The notes below the pieces were generated by a model that was given only the letters and a program-made list of their open reading frames with translations, was not told the DNA's origin and searched no databases. 64,000 nucleotides of DNA. Source: an uncultured Collinsella sp. (GTDB lineage Bacteria > Actinomycetota > Coriobacteriia > Coriobacteriales > Coriobacteriaceae). Below, piece by piece: positions 44,500-53,511 of this stretch; within the stretch, counting starts at the first letter, position 1; each line of letters opens with the position of its first letter. The stretch is taken from assembly GCA_937943045.1 (NCBI GenBank), contig CALEBN010000032.1, forward strand, positions 1 to 64,000, written 5' to 3'. Both the position numbers and the translations under genes were made by a program.

Positions 44500-45953
44500 C
44501 GAGCAATCGCCTTCTCAACGCACGCGACGAGCGTCGATGCCGCCGTCTCGATATCGCGGTCACCCACGAGTGTGCGCACGTCAAACAGGACGCGATCGTG
44601 CGAGGCGCGCGTGACGACCGGCGTGTCGAAATCTTGGACGAGCGAGCGCTTGAGTGCGTCAACGGAAAGACGCTCATCGACGAGGCACACGGCAACGCAC
44701 ATGGTGGGCAGCTCCACGGTAGGCAGCGAGCCGCCACCAGGGGTCGACGATTCCTCGACGATCTCCACCTGAACGGCGCACGGGCAACCGGCCTTATCGA
44801 GCCCGGCGACCATCCGATCGCGCAACTTACGTGCGCGACCCTCCAGATGAGCCTGCGGGAGCGTGAGCATGTTGAGCACCGGCACCTCGCGATGGGCCAC
44901 ATCCGCCCCATCCATGTAGATGCGCAGTGTAGCCTCGAGCGCCGCCAGTGCGAGCTTACCCGGACGCAAGGCGCGCATAAGCGGATGTGACCCACAGGCC
45001 TGGACCAGGTCACGACGGCCCATGATAATGCCCGCTTGTGCGGCACCGAGCAGTTTATCGCCCGAGCACGACACCAAATCGAGCCCCGCCGCAACCGAAG
45101 CCGGCGTAGGCTCCTCGCCGCCGCGCACCAGGATGTCATCGGGCAACAGCGCGCCCGAACCCTGGTCCTCGTAGAACAGCAGACCATGCTTGTGGGCCAG
45201 GGCGGCGAGCTCCCTTGAGCTCACTTCCTCGTGAAAACCCTCGATGCGATAGTTGGAAGGATGGACCTTGAGGATCATCGCCGTATCGGGCGTGATGGCG
45301 CGCTCATAGTCGTCCAAATGCGTGCGGTTGGTGGCGCCGACCTCGACGAGTTTGGCGCCCGAAGCCGCCATGACATCGGGGATGCGGAAGCTGCCGCCGA
45401 TCTCGACAAGCTCGCCGCGGCTGACGATAACCTCCTTGCCTGCGGCATGGGTCGCCAGCACCAGCAGTACCGCGGCGGCGTTGTTGTTGACCACGAGCGC
45501 GTCCTCGGCACCGGTGAGCGAGCGGATCAGCTGCGCGGCGTGCTCCTTGCGCGACCCGCGCGAACAAGTGTCCACACTGTACTCGAGCGTGCTGTACCCG
45601 CGCGCAACCTCGGCCACGGCCTTGGCGACCGACTCCGCGAGCGGGGCGCGGCCCAAGTTGGTATGGATGACCACACCCGTGGCATTAACTGCTGGGCGCA
45701 GGCTCGGCAGCGCAGAGCGATGCGCACGCCACTCGATGGCCGAGGCCAGGTCGCGCTTGGAACGCGGGGCGGCACCGGCACGAATCGCAGCACGCTCCTC
45801 GTCGAGCTCGGCCGTCACGGCAGCATGGACCACCGCGTCGCAGGTCTCCCCCGCCGCCTTCACCACCGGCCACTCGGCAAGCAGCTCGTTGACGGAAGGA
45901 ATAGCGCGAAGGCGGGCGCGTACCTCATCGGACATGTTCTGGCTATCGCTCAT
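44496..45953 (-). CDS. selA: L-seryl-tRNA(Sec) selenium transferase
   Basis: 485 residues. VNATGVVIHTNLGRAPLAES, YSTLEYSVDTCSRGSRKEHA, VVNNNAAAVLLVLATHAAGK, PSNYRIEGF and the PLP-lysine motif CSGDKLLGAAQAGIIMGR define bacterial SelA. It converts Ser-tRNA(Sec) to Sec-tRNA(Sec) using selenophosphate. SelD, which makes selenophosphate, is not encoded in the window. First gene of selA-selB-selC-mobA-DUF3343; AAAGG lies ahead of the ATG. Confidence 0.95.
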   Translation of the reverse strand: MSDSQNMSDEVRARLRAIPSVNELLAEWPVVKAAGETCDAVVHAAVTAELDEERAAIRAGAAPRSKRDLASAIEWRAHRSALPSLRPAVNATGVVIHTNLGRAPLAESVAKAVAEVARGYSTLEYSVDTCSRGSRKEHAAQLIRSLTGAEDALVVNNNAAAVLLVLATHAAGKEVIVSRGELVEIGGSFRIPDVMAASGAKLVEVGATNRTHLDDYERAITPDTAMILKVHPSNYRIEGFHEEVSSRELAALAHKHGLLFYEDQGSGALLPDDILVRGGEEPTPASVAAGLDLVSCSGDKLLGAAQAGIIMGRRDLVQACGSHPLMRALRPGKLALAALEATLRIYMDGADVAHREVPVLNMLTLPQAHLEGRARKLRDRMVAGLDKAGCPCAVQVEIVEESSTPGGGSLPTVELPTMCVAVCLVDERLSVDALKRSLVQDFDTPVVTRASHDRVLFDVRTLVGDRDIETAASTLVACVEKAIAR

Positions 45954-46029
45954 GTGCGGCCTTTCAAAACCAAAGGTGAATCAATCGTTCGAACGTCAAA
46001 CTATCAGCCAATTCGATCGGCTGAGTCAA

Positions 46030-48147
46030 TCAATCGCTATTATCCTCGCGCGCCGCGATCTTTTCCACGCGAACGGCGTTTTCCTGAGTGAGCGCGGCGC
46101 CCGTCAACGGGTCCCAACGCAACGGTGTATGGTCGAGCGGGCCGACGCCCAAGGCTTGAGCGCCGCCGGCATCGGCGCCAAACGAACGTCCGCCGGGGGC
46201 GGCCGACGTAAAGATACACGCCGGATGCAGATAGGGCGTCGTCTCCACGCGCACGCGATCGCGGCCCATGTCGCTCACAAGCTCGACGACCTCGCCATCG
46301 GCGATACCCATGCGAGCGGCGGCATCGGCATTCATCTGCACGGCGTCCAAGTCGGAACCCGCCTCGGCGGCACCTGCCGCCGCGAGCCTGCGCGAGGTAT
46401 GCGACTCAAAGGGACGGTTGCCGCTAATGAGACGAAACATCCCCGGGCCGGGCTCCACCATGGGCGCGATCCAGTCGGGCACACGACCCATGCCGGCTCG
46501 CTCCCATATGTCGCTTGCCAGCGCAATCTTGCCGCCGGCAAGCGGAATCACCGGCTCACCCGTGCGCGTCGGCAGCGCCATGCCTGTATCGGCCCAGCCG
46601 CGCTCCATGAGCTCGTCCAGATCGATCCCAAAAGGCGCCACCTGGGCAGCCGCCAGATCGTCAGACGTAAACTGGAAGTACTCGCCCACGCCACACGCCT
46701 GCGCCAGACCGGCAAAAATCTCCCGACCGGGACGTGTGTCGTCATGCTGCACGGGCAGCACGGCGTTGCGGTAGAACACGCGCGCATCGTTGGCGCCCGT
46801 CACCGTTCCCACGCCGCGGTCAGCCTCCAGATACGTCACGTCGGGCAGCACGAAGTCAGAAGCACGCGCCGTCTCGGACCAGCGAATATCAATCGTCACG
46901 AGCAAGTCGAGCTGCTGCAAAATACTCAACCAAGCCTGTGCATTGCCATAGCCCGCACCGGGGTTACTGGCATAGACGATGAGCCCACGCAAATCGCCGG
47001 CAAGAATCGACTGACCGATAGTCGTGCACAGGCCGCGCACCGGATCGACCAGCGGATAGCGCTCGGACCCCAGCTTGGGCCCACGCGGCACCAGCGGCGT
47101 CGCAAAGCGCGTGGGATCGAGGTCGCCCAACAAAAGCGGCGTGGGCGGATTGAGCGCGCCGCCCGCATGCCCGATGCAGCCTAGCAGCACGTCGACCAAG
47201 CAAATAGCGCGCGCGGTCTGGGTGCTATTGGCATACGCGATTCCGATGCCGCCATGAAAGCCCGCATCCACCACGGCGGCAGGCGCGGCGGCAGCGAGAT
47301 CGCGCGCCGTGGCGACAATCTCTGCGGCCGGCACGTCGCACATCGACTCGGCCCACTCGGGCGTCCAAGCACTGGCCGCCTGTGCCAGCTCGTCAAAACC
47401 CGTGGTATAGCGGTCCACAAACTCGCGGTCGTACAGGCCCTCGTCAATCAACACGTGGGCAATACCCAACAGCAGCGCCAAGTCGCAGCCCGGGCGTACG
47501 CGGAGCCAGCGATCGGCAAGCGCGGCCGAGCCGCTGCGCCGGGGATCAACCACGATGATCTTCGCCCCGCGCCGGCGCGCATCGTTGAGCGCATCAACGG
47601 CTCCCATCGTCGACGAATCGACAATGGAACGCCCCAGGTACATGATGCAGTCGGTATGCGCAAGGTCGGAGGCGGGACTATAACCCAGGCTGTGCTCCCA
47701 ACCGGTGAGACGGCTTACCTCGCAGGCGCCGTCGGCACCGTATACGTTGGGCGAGCCCAGCGCATGCATAAAGCGATACGCCCAGTAACGGTCAAATGAG
47801 GGCACGCCGAGCGTCATGCCCAGCGCGCGAGGCCCGCACTCGTCAACAATCCCCAAAAGACGCTCGGCAATCTGAGCAAACGCCTCATCCCAGGAAATCG
47901 CATCAAACCCCGAGCCATCAGCTCGTCGGCGCATGGGGTGCATGATGCGGTCGCGCTCGTCAAACGGCATTGCCAGGCGATGCCGACCGCGGGCGCAGAG
48001 GGCACGCGCCGCGCACGGATGCCCCGGCACCGGCAACTCGGCCACCACGCGACCGTCCTCAACTCGTGCCGCAAAGGCGCAATCGGCATAGCATCCCCCG
48101 CATGTGGTCACCACGGCGCGACCGTCACGTTTCACAGCAGATGCCAT
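46030..48147 (-). CDS. Orphan molybdopterin (bis-MGD) oxidoreductase
   Basis: About 705 residues from MASAVKRDGRAV, DMSO-reductase superfamily. N-terminal 4Fe-4S ligands CGGCYADC plus C in the PCAARALCARG region, the domain IV DPRRSGSAALADRWL, GGALNPP and the C-terminal molybdopterin-guanine domain. The Mo ligand is probably Cys (GADGACEVSRLTG, about 150), so it is not a Sec protein. No twin-arginine signal is seen, hence cytosolic, and no Fe-S or membrane partner is encoded beside it. It lies between focA and selA, 76 bases before selA. Possibly a formate-, sulfur- or nitrogen-compound reductase; substrate unknown. Confidence 0.8.
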   Translation of the reverse strand: MASAVKRDGRAVVTTCGGCYADCAFAARVEDGRVVAELPVPGHPCAARALCARGRHRLAMPFDERDRIMHPMRRRADGSGFDAISWDEAFAQIAERLLGIVDECGPRALGMTLGVPSFDRYWAYRFMHALGSPNVYGADGACEVSRLTGWEHSLGYSPASDLAHTDCIMYLGRSIVDSSTMGAVDALNDARRRGAKIIVVDPRRSGSAALADRWLRVRPGCDLALLLGIAHVLIDEGLYDREFVDRYTTGFDELAQAASAWTPEWAESMCDVPAAEIVATARDLAAAAPAAVVDAGFHGGIGIAYANSTQTARAICLVDVLLGCIGHAGGALNPPTPLLLGDLDPTRFATPLVPRGPKLGSERYPLVDPVRGLCTTIGQSILAGDLRGLIVYASNPGAGYGNAQAWLSILQQLDLLVTIDIRWSETARASDFVLPDVTYLEADRGVGTVTGANDARVFYRNAVLPVQHDDTRPGREIFAGLAQACGVGEYFQFTSDDLAAAQVAPFGIDLDELMERGWADTGMALPTRTGEPVIPLAGGKIALASDIWERAGMGRVPDWIAPMVEPGPGMFRLISGNRPFESHTSRRLAAAGAAEAGSDLDAVQMNADAAARMGIADGEVVELVSDMGRDRVRVETTPYLHPACIFTSAAPGGRSFGADAGGAQALGVGPLDHTPLRWDPLTGAALTQENAVRVEKIAAREDNSD

Positions 48148-48268
48148 CTCGATTACCCCTTTCACAAGCCATGCACAACAGGCCAACAGCCCGGCAACGA
48201 GCCCCAGACCCAAAAAGCCTCCCGCACGGCAACGCCCCGCGGGAGGCCAACGTCAAACAGGCGGTACT

Positions 48269-49108
48269 TTACGCCTCGGACTTCTTGGCGTAGACAAACC
48301 AGTAGCCGAGCGCGATCAGAACCGCGCCGCCCACGATGTTGCCCAGCGTGGCGGCGGACAGGTTAAACGCAATACCCGCGACGTTGAGCGCATCGGCCCC
48401 GGCAACCTTGGCACCATAGCCGCACGCGTGCATCACGGCGCCCATGGGCAAAAAGTACATGTTGGCAACGCAGTGCTCAAAACCGCAGGCCACAAAGGCG
48501 GCGATGGGCAGCAAAATGCCCACAACCTTATCGACTACGGTCTTGCCCGCAGTGCCAATCCACACGGCCAGGCACACAAAGATGTTGCACAGGATGCCGC
48601 GGAAGAAGATCGTCACCCAGTCGACCGTCACCTTACCGGCGGCGACGCTCACCATGGAGTTGGCGACCGCCTCGCCGTTGAGCTTATAGATGCCGGCCAT
48701 GTACACCAAAAAGACGATGAACAAGGCACCGACAAAATTGCCGACCCACACGACGACCCAAGCCTTGAGCATCTGAGCCAGGGTGATCTTTTTGCTCTTG
48801 AGCGCGCAGACCATAAGCGAATTGCCGGTAAACAGCTCGGCGCCGCACACCAGCACCAGCACCAGGCCTAGGCAAAAGCACAGGCCGCCCACGACGCGCT
48901 GGGCACCCCAGCCCAGCGTGCTGTCGCTCAAAAACACCGTAAAGAACAGACCGCCGAAGGCGATAAACGCACCGGCGAACATTGCCAACAGAAAGGCCTT
49001 AGCGACCGGCAGGTTAGCCTTGGTCACACCGGCGGCTTCGGTCTTGGCCTCGATCGCGGCGGGCGCCAGGCAATCGGGAGCGGGGTACTCCACCTTGGAA
49101 TCTGCCAT
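48269..49108 (-). CDS. focA: Formate/nitrite channel, FocA type
   Basis: 279 residues, six membrane segments. Motifs FAGAFIAFGG, CGAELFTGNSLM, WVGNFVGALF and the pore region CGFEHCVANMY (with the conserved His) mark the FNT family. It would bring formate to, or release it from, the cytosol, feeding the formate hydrogenlyase encoded upstream. Start chosen at MADSKVEYP with AGGAAAGAAG upstream. The position after the hyf genes matches focB in the E. coli hyf operon. Confidence 0.9.
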   Translation of the reverse strand: MADSKVEYPAPDCLAPAAIEAKTEAAGVTKANLPVAKAFLLAMFAGAFIAFGGLFFTVFLSDSTLGWGAQRVVGGLCFCLGLVLVLVCGAELFTGNSLMVCALKSKKITLAQMLKAWVVVWVGNFVGALFIVFLVYMAGIYKLNGEAVANSMVSVAAGKVTVDWVTIFFRGILCNIFVCLAVWIGTAGKTVVDKVVGILLPIAAFVACGFEHCVANMYFLPMGAVMHACGYGAKVAGADALNVAGIAFNLSAATLGNIVGGAVLIALGYWFVYAKKSEA

Positions 49109-49147
49109 GTCAATCACTTCTTTCCTATTCAGCAAGGGCAAGCGCTG

Positions 49148-49651
49148 TTACAGCTCCTGCCCCAAGCGGACAAAGTGGGAAAAGTCGTTGGCGGCCACGG
49201 CGTCGTACACGGCGTCGACGGCCTCAAAGACCTCCGGGGACATGGGGTTGTAGAACTCCGTATCGCCCGGCTGAATCCCTATGAAGACGATATCTTCGCA
49301 CGATTGCTCAATCTCTTCGATCAGAATCGACAAAGGAAGCGAATGCGTGGTGAACATCGACTTGCGGGCCACGTCACGTTTGTCGAGCAAGCGGATGGCG
49401 CCAACGGGCAGCGCCATGTCGGCGGCATCGACCAAAACCAAACGCGGCGGACGCTCGCGCTTGACCTCGATGATGTCATCCTCGGGCGTTTGCCCGCCGT
49501 CGATGGTGTACCAACCGGCGATGGGCGCGTCCTCCATCTTTTTGGAGAGCACGGGGCCGGCGGCATCGTCGGCACGCAGCACGCTTCCCGCCGTGAGCAC
49601 GATACCCGCAAACGGGGCGCCGTTCACACGGCCATCCACAACGCGACCCAT
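49148..49651 (-). CDS. hycI: Hydrogenase maturation protease HycI-like
   Basis: 167 residues. DDAAGPVLSKKMEDAPIAGW, TIDGGQTPED and LVDAADMALPVGAIRLL are the HycI/HybD-type endopeptidase motifs, with the conserved Asp residues that test the nickel site. It clips the C-terminal tail of the hydrogenase large subunit (HyfG) after nickel insertion. The usual N-terminal GNxLxGDDA is represented by SVLRADDA. Its start overlaps the upstream HycH-like stop by one base. Confidence 0.87.
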   Translation of the reverse strand: MGRVVDGRVNGAPFAGIVLTAGSVLRADDAAGPVLSKKMEDAPIAGWYTIDGGQTPEDDIIEVKRERPPRLVLVDAADMALPVGAIRLLDKRDVARKSMFTTHSLPLSILIEEIEQSCEDIVFIGIQPGDTEFYNPMSPEVFEAVDAVYDAVAANDFSHFVRLGQEL

Positions 49652-50232
49652 TACTGCAACCTCCCCGTCAAATACACGCCCGACACATCGCGCACGCGCT
49701 CAACCAGATCGCGAAACTTCATTAAGAACGCGACCTGCTGGGCATGCAGGCCAAAGTCGTCGTCGAACACCGAGATGCCAGCCTTGGCCGAGCCGCGAAA
49801 ACCGCGCTCGTCGAGCAGCGTGTCGCAGGCCTCGAGCAGCGACGGCACCGCCGCCTTGTCAAGCTGGCACTCGCCAAAGGAGCGGATGGCCTCGAACTTG
49901 GTCTTGGCCTCCCCCTCCGGCAGCGCGTCGACGAGCGAATAGAAGACATCCACCGGCACCGACAGGCGCGGCTCAAAGCAATCGAGCACGCCGGTGTGGT
50001 GGCCCACGGCGAGCGTGTAGTACAGCACGTCGCAGGCCTCCTGGGGAACGTCTTCCTCGGTCTCCACAAACTTACGCGTGAGCTCGTAGAAGACCACCTG
50101 GTCGGGCGCATGGCCCAGGCAGGGGTCGGCGACGCCCTCGGCGGCCTCGTCGCTTGCGCGCGAGGCATCGCCAAAGGAGCCGCCGAGCATACCGGGACCC
50201 GCAAAGTAACCAGAGCGGTCCGTGAGCTCCAT
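49651..50232 (-). CDS. Formate hydrogenlyase maturation protein, HycH/HyfJ-like
   Basis: 193 residues. VVFYELTRKFVETEEDVPQEACDVLYYTLAVGHHTG-type region (residues about 45-80), followed by CFEPRLSVP and DFGLHAQQVAFLM, resembles HycH/HyfJ, needed for assembly of the FHL hydrogenase large subunit. Soluble, no metal-binding Cys set. It lies between hyfI and hycI, in the same position as hyfJ in E. coli. The N-terminal 40 residues are Gly/Ala rich and poorly conserved. Confidence 0.8.
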   Translation of the reverse strand: MELTDRSGYFAGPGMLGGSFGDASRASDEAAEGVADPCLGHAPDQVVFYELTRKFVETEEDVPQEACDVLYYTLAVGHHTGVLDCFEPRLSVPVDVFYSLVDALPEGEAKTKFEAIRSFGECQLDKAAVPSLLEACDTLLDERGFRGSAKAGISVFDDDFGLHAQQVAFLMKFRDLVERVRDVSGVYLTGRLQ

Positions 50233-51015
50233 CTAGCGACCTCCGGCCAGCACCAGATCCTGCAGCGCCGAGTACACCTCGACGCGGCGCGGATCGTCCT
50301 GCTTGTCGATGAGCAGCGCCATGGCACCGCGGATATCGCCCTTGGGCGCGCCCTCGAGCGTGTCCATAAACTCGTTGGCCAGGTCGCGGCCGTAACGGTA
50401 GCCGCTCATGGCGCGAGCCTCGCGCTCGATGGCAACGCGCAGCTTGTACGGCACGCCGGGGTGCAGAATATCGGCCTGCTCGCCGGCAGCCTCCACCGTG
50501 GTCTCGGCATGGAGCTTTTGGTCCAGCAGGCCAAGTGCCATGGCAAAGCCGTAGACGGTCTGCGCGGGGCTGGGCGGGCAGCCGGGGATGTAGACATCGA
50601 CCGGCAGAATCTTATCCGTGCCGCCCCAGACGCAGTAGTTGTCGTAGAAGATGCCGCCGGTGCAGCCACACGCGCCATAGGACACCACGATCTTGGGATC
50701 GGGCGCGGCCTCAAAGGCGCGCAGGGCCGGCATGCGCATGGCACGCGTCACGGCACCGGTGTACAGCAGCACATCGGCGTGACGGGGCGAGGGCACGACC
50801 TTGATGCCAAAGCGCTCGACGTCAAAGACGGGCGTGATGGAACCGAAGATCTCGATCTCGCAGCCGTTGCAGCCGCCGCAGTCAACACGGTAGACATACA
50901 CCGAGCGCTTGATCTTCTTAAGAAGGGTCGCCTTGGCCTTCTCGATGCTCTCGTCGAGCTCGATCTTGGTCGGGCGGTACTGGAGCCGCTCGGGCAAAAG
51001 CGTGGGTTCGGCCAT
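50233..51015 (-). CDS. hyfI: Hydrogenase small-type subunit, HyfI/HycG/NuoB-like
   Basis: 260 residues. CGGCNGCEIEIFGSITP (first two Cys of the 4Fe-4S N2-type cluster), SYGACGCTGGIFYD and VYIPGCPPSPAQTVYG (last Cys) are the NuoB-family ligands. It passes electrons from the ferredoxin-like subunits to the NiFe site of HyfG. The C-terminal extension (about residue 180 onward) is longer than NuoB and seen in Hyc/Hyf proteins. Follows hyfH by 2 bases. Confidence 0.93.
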   Translation of the reverse strand: MAEPTLLPERLQYRPTKIELDESIEKAKATLLKKIKRSVYVYRVDCGGCNGCEIEIFGSITPVFDVERFGIKVVPSPRHADVLLYTGAVTRAMRMPALRAFEAAPDPKIVVSYGACGCTGGIFYDNYCVWGGTDKILPVDVYIPGCPPSPAQTVYGFAMALGLLDQKLHAETTVEAAGEQADILHPGVPYKLRVAIEREARAMSGYRYGRDLANEFMDTLEGAPKGDIRGAMALLIDKQDDPRRVEVYSALQDLVLAGGR

Positions 51016-51017
51016 GG

Positions 51018-51734
51018 TTACTCCTCCTTCGTATCAAAATCCATGATGATGCCCTCGACCGGCGCCGGACCGGCGGGAATCTCGGGCGCATCGGGGTTGA
51101 GCTCGCGGTCGATATACTCCGGGTTCACGCCGTGGCCGCCCAGATACTCCATGCCGGGGCCCTGGGGCTCGCCGGACGCAAGCGTCTCGTTGGCAGCCAT
51201 GCCGTGCGCGTTGCCGGTCTTTACGGCCGACGCGGCGCGCAGGGCGTCGAGCTCGCGCTTGCACTCCTGGCACATACCGACGGTACGGGCGGCCTGCTCG
51301 GCCTCCATGCCGCCGGCCTTTTGCAGCAGGCGCTTGGCGTAGTCAATCTCCTTGTGCGGGGCAAACGGCTTGCCGCAGCGCGAGCAGTGCTCGAGCGTGT
51401 AGACGCTCTTGCTGGTGAGGTCGTCCTTGCTCATGACGGCCAGCTCAAACTCCTCGGTGAGCTTGACGGCCTCCATGGGGCAGGCTTCCTCGCAGCGGCC
51501 GCAAAAGATGCAGCGGCCGTAGTCGATCGACCAGGTGATGGTATCGGCCGCAAGGTCGGTGTCCATGCGAATGGCATCGGCCGGGCACGCCACGCCGCAG
51601 GCTCCGCAGGCGATGCAGAGCTCGGCATTGTGCTCGGGCTTGCCGCGCATGTCCTTGTTGGTGGGGAACGGCGCAAACGGGTACTTGACCGTCGCGTCGC
51701 CGGCCTTGGCGTTAACCTTCCAAAGCTTCAGCAT
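51018..51734 (-). CDS. hyfH: Ferredoxin-like subunit HyfH/HycF
   Basis: 238 residues from MLKLWKVNAKAGDATV, with GAGGAGG upstream; a longer frame reads into hyfG and was dismissed. Two 4Fe-4S motifs CIACGACGVACPADAI and CIFCGRCEEACPMEAV at about 38-90, as in NuoI, then a CxxC pair (CSRCGKPF, CQECKRE) that may hold another metal. Carries electrons between HyfA/HycB and HyfI. The stop of hyfG is 1 base from its start. Confidence 0.92.
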   Translation of the reverse strand: MLKLWKVNAKAGDATVKYPFAPFPTNKDMRGKPEHNAELCIACGACGVACPADAIRMDTDLAADTITWSIDYGRCIFCGRCEEACPMEAVKLTEEFELAVMSKDDLTSKSVYTLEHCSRCGKPFAPHKEIDYAKRLLQKAGGMEAEQAARTVGMCQECKRELDALRAASAVKTGNAHGMAANETLASGEPQGPGMEYLGGHGVNPEYIDRELNPDAPEIPAGPAPVEGIIMDFDTKEE

Positions 51735-51735
51735 A

Positions 51736-53508
51736 TTAGAGCGCCTCCTCATCGAGCGGAGCGGCCATGGTGCCCTCGCCCGCAAGCGGCGACTTGTCGC
51801 GCCAGACGTTCTCGAACTGCTCCTTGTCGAGCACGTGGTCGCGCTTAGCGGCGACATCGGTCACCGTCACGCGGTCGGTGCAGGAGTAGCACGGGTCGAG
51901 CGAACCGACGATCAGCGCCGCGTCGCCCACGGTGTTGCCGCGGAACATGTAGCGCAGGACCGGCCAGTTGCTGTACGTGGCGGCCTTGGCGCGCCAGCGG
52001 TAGCACTTCTGGTTGTTGCCGAGCATGGCCCAGTGCACGTCCTCGCCGCGCGGCGCCTCGGTGGCGCCGATGGCGTACTTGTGCGGGGTGTACTCCCAAT
52101 CCGTGGTGAGGATGGGGCCCGACGGGCAGTTCTCGAGCATGGTCTCGATCATGTCGATCGAATCGTAGACCTCCTGGATGCGAACGGCGGTACGGCCGAA
52201 GGCATCGCAGGTGTCGGCCGTGGCGGCGTGCATCTTTTGAACGTCCGGATCGGCATAGCCGTCGAAGGGATGGTCAAAACGCACGTCGCGGGCATAGCCC
52301 GAACCACGCATGAGCGGGCCGACCGGCGAGAAGTCGCGAGCGATCTTGCGATCCAAGATGCCGATGCCACTCGTACGCTCAATAAAGTTGGGCGTGGAGA
52401 GCAAGACGTCGACGAGTTCCTGAACCTCGGAGCGCAGCTGGTGGATGGTCGTGAGCGTGGAAAGCTTCTGCTCGGCCAAAATGTCGCGACGCACGCCGCC
52501 GATCACGTTGAGGCCGTAGGTCTTGCGGTGACCGGAGAGCTTCTCGGCCAGGTCCATGGACTTCTCGCGGACGCGGAAGAACTGCTGGAAGCCGGAGTCG
52601 AAGCCCGTGTAGTGCGACGCCAGGCCAATGTTGAGCAGATGCGAGTGCAGGCGCTCAACCTCGAGCATGATAGCGCGGATGTACTGGGCGCGCGGCGGGA
52701 CATGAATGCCCTGGGCGCGCTCGACGGCCTCGGCATAGGCCACCGAGTGGGCGCAGCCGCAGATGCCGCAGATGCGGTCGGCGAGGAACGTCACGGCGTC
52801 ATAGTTCAGGCGCGTCTCGGCGACCTTCTCCATACCGCGGTGCACGTAGAACAGACGGTAGTCGGCGTCGACGATCGTCTCGCCCTCAACGAACAGGCGG
52901 AAGTGGCCGGGCTCATCGGAGGTAATGTGCAACGGGCCCATGGGGACGAGTGTGGTCTCCTTGCCCTTGGTATCGGCCAAGAACTCGTAGTTTTCCATGT
53001 CGCTCGCGGGAGCGGGACGGAAACGGTAGTCCATGGAGTCCTTGCGCAGCGGGTACAGGCCGCTGGGCCAATCGTCGGGCAGCACCAGGCGACGACGATC
53101 GGGCAGGCCTTCGGGAATCAGGCCGAACATGTCGCGCAGCTCGCGCTCGCCCCACACACAGGCGGGGACGAACGGTGTCACGGACGGGAACGTCATCTTG
53201 GCGGGATCGACCTCGGTGCGCACGGTCACCCAACCGGGATCCTCCCCCTCCATGGAGATGACATAGTACACGGCGTAACGGCCGCACAGGCTGCGCTCAT
53301 CGTTGCCAATGATCACGGGAATCCAGCCGTAGCGCTCGTAGTACAGGTAGTGGACGGCCTCGGGCAGCTTGTCCTGCTTGACGGTGATCGTCAGCTGGTC
53401 CTCGCACTGCCACTCGACCTTCTCGATGCAGCCCGGAACAGCGCGGCGCAGGGCCTCGACATGGCTCTCGCAGCGACGGGCATACACCTTGTTCTCAGTT
53501 TCAATCAT
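51736..53508 (-). CDS. hyfG: Group 4 NiFe hydrogenase large subunit (NuoC/NuoD-like fusion)
   Basis: 590 residues. N-terminal about 170 residues are NuoC-like (YERYGWIPVIIGNDERSL, FGLIPEGLPDRRRLVLPDDW). The large-subunit part has both nickel motifs: RICGICGCAHSVAYAEA and, near the C-terminus, DPCYSCTDRV. It reduces protons to H2 with electrons from formate, on the cytoplasmic side. A tail after the second motif would be cut by HycI. ATG at 53508 follows hyfF by 3 bases. Confidence 0.95.
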   Translation of the reverse strand: MIETENKVYARRCESHVEALRRAVPGCIEKVEWQCEDQLTITVKQDKLPEAVHYLYYERYGWIPVIIGNDERSLCGRYAVYYVISMEGEDPGWVTVRTEVDPAKMTFPSVTPFVPACVWGERELRDMFGLIPEGLPDRRRLVLPDDWPSGLYPLRKDSMDYRFRPAPASDMENYEFLADTKGKETTLVPMGPLHITSDEPGHFRLFVEGETIVDADYRLFYVHRGMEKVAETRLNYDAVTFLADRICGICGCAHSVAYAEAVERAQGIHVPPRAQYIRAIMLEVERLHSHLLNIGLASHYTGFDSGFQQFFRVREKSMDLAEKLSGHRKTYGLNVIGGVRRDILAEQKLSTLTTIHQLRSEVQELVDVLLSTPNFIERTSGIGILDRKIARDFSPVGPLMRGSGYARDVRFDHPFDGYADPDVQKMHAATADTCDAFGRTAVRIQEVYDSIDMIETMLENCPSGPILTTDWEYTPHKYAIGATEAPRGEDVHWAMLGNNQKCYRWRAKAATYSNWPVLRYMFRGNTVGDAALIVGSLDPCYSCTDRVTVTDVAAKRDHVLDKEQFENVWRDKSPLAGEGTMAAPLDEEAL

Positions 53509-53511
53509 TCG

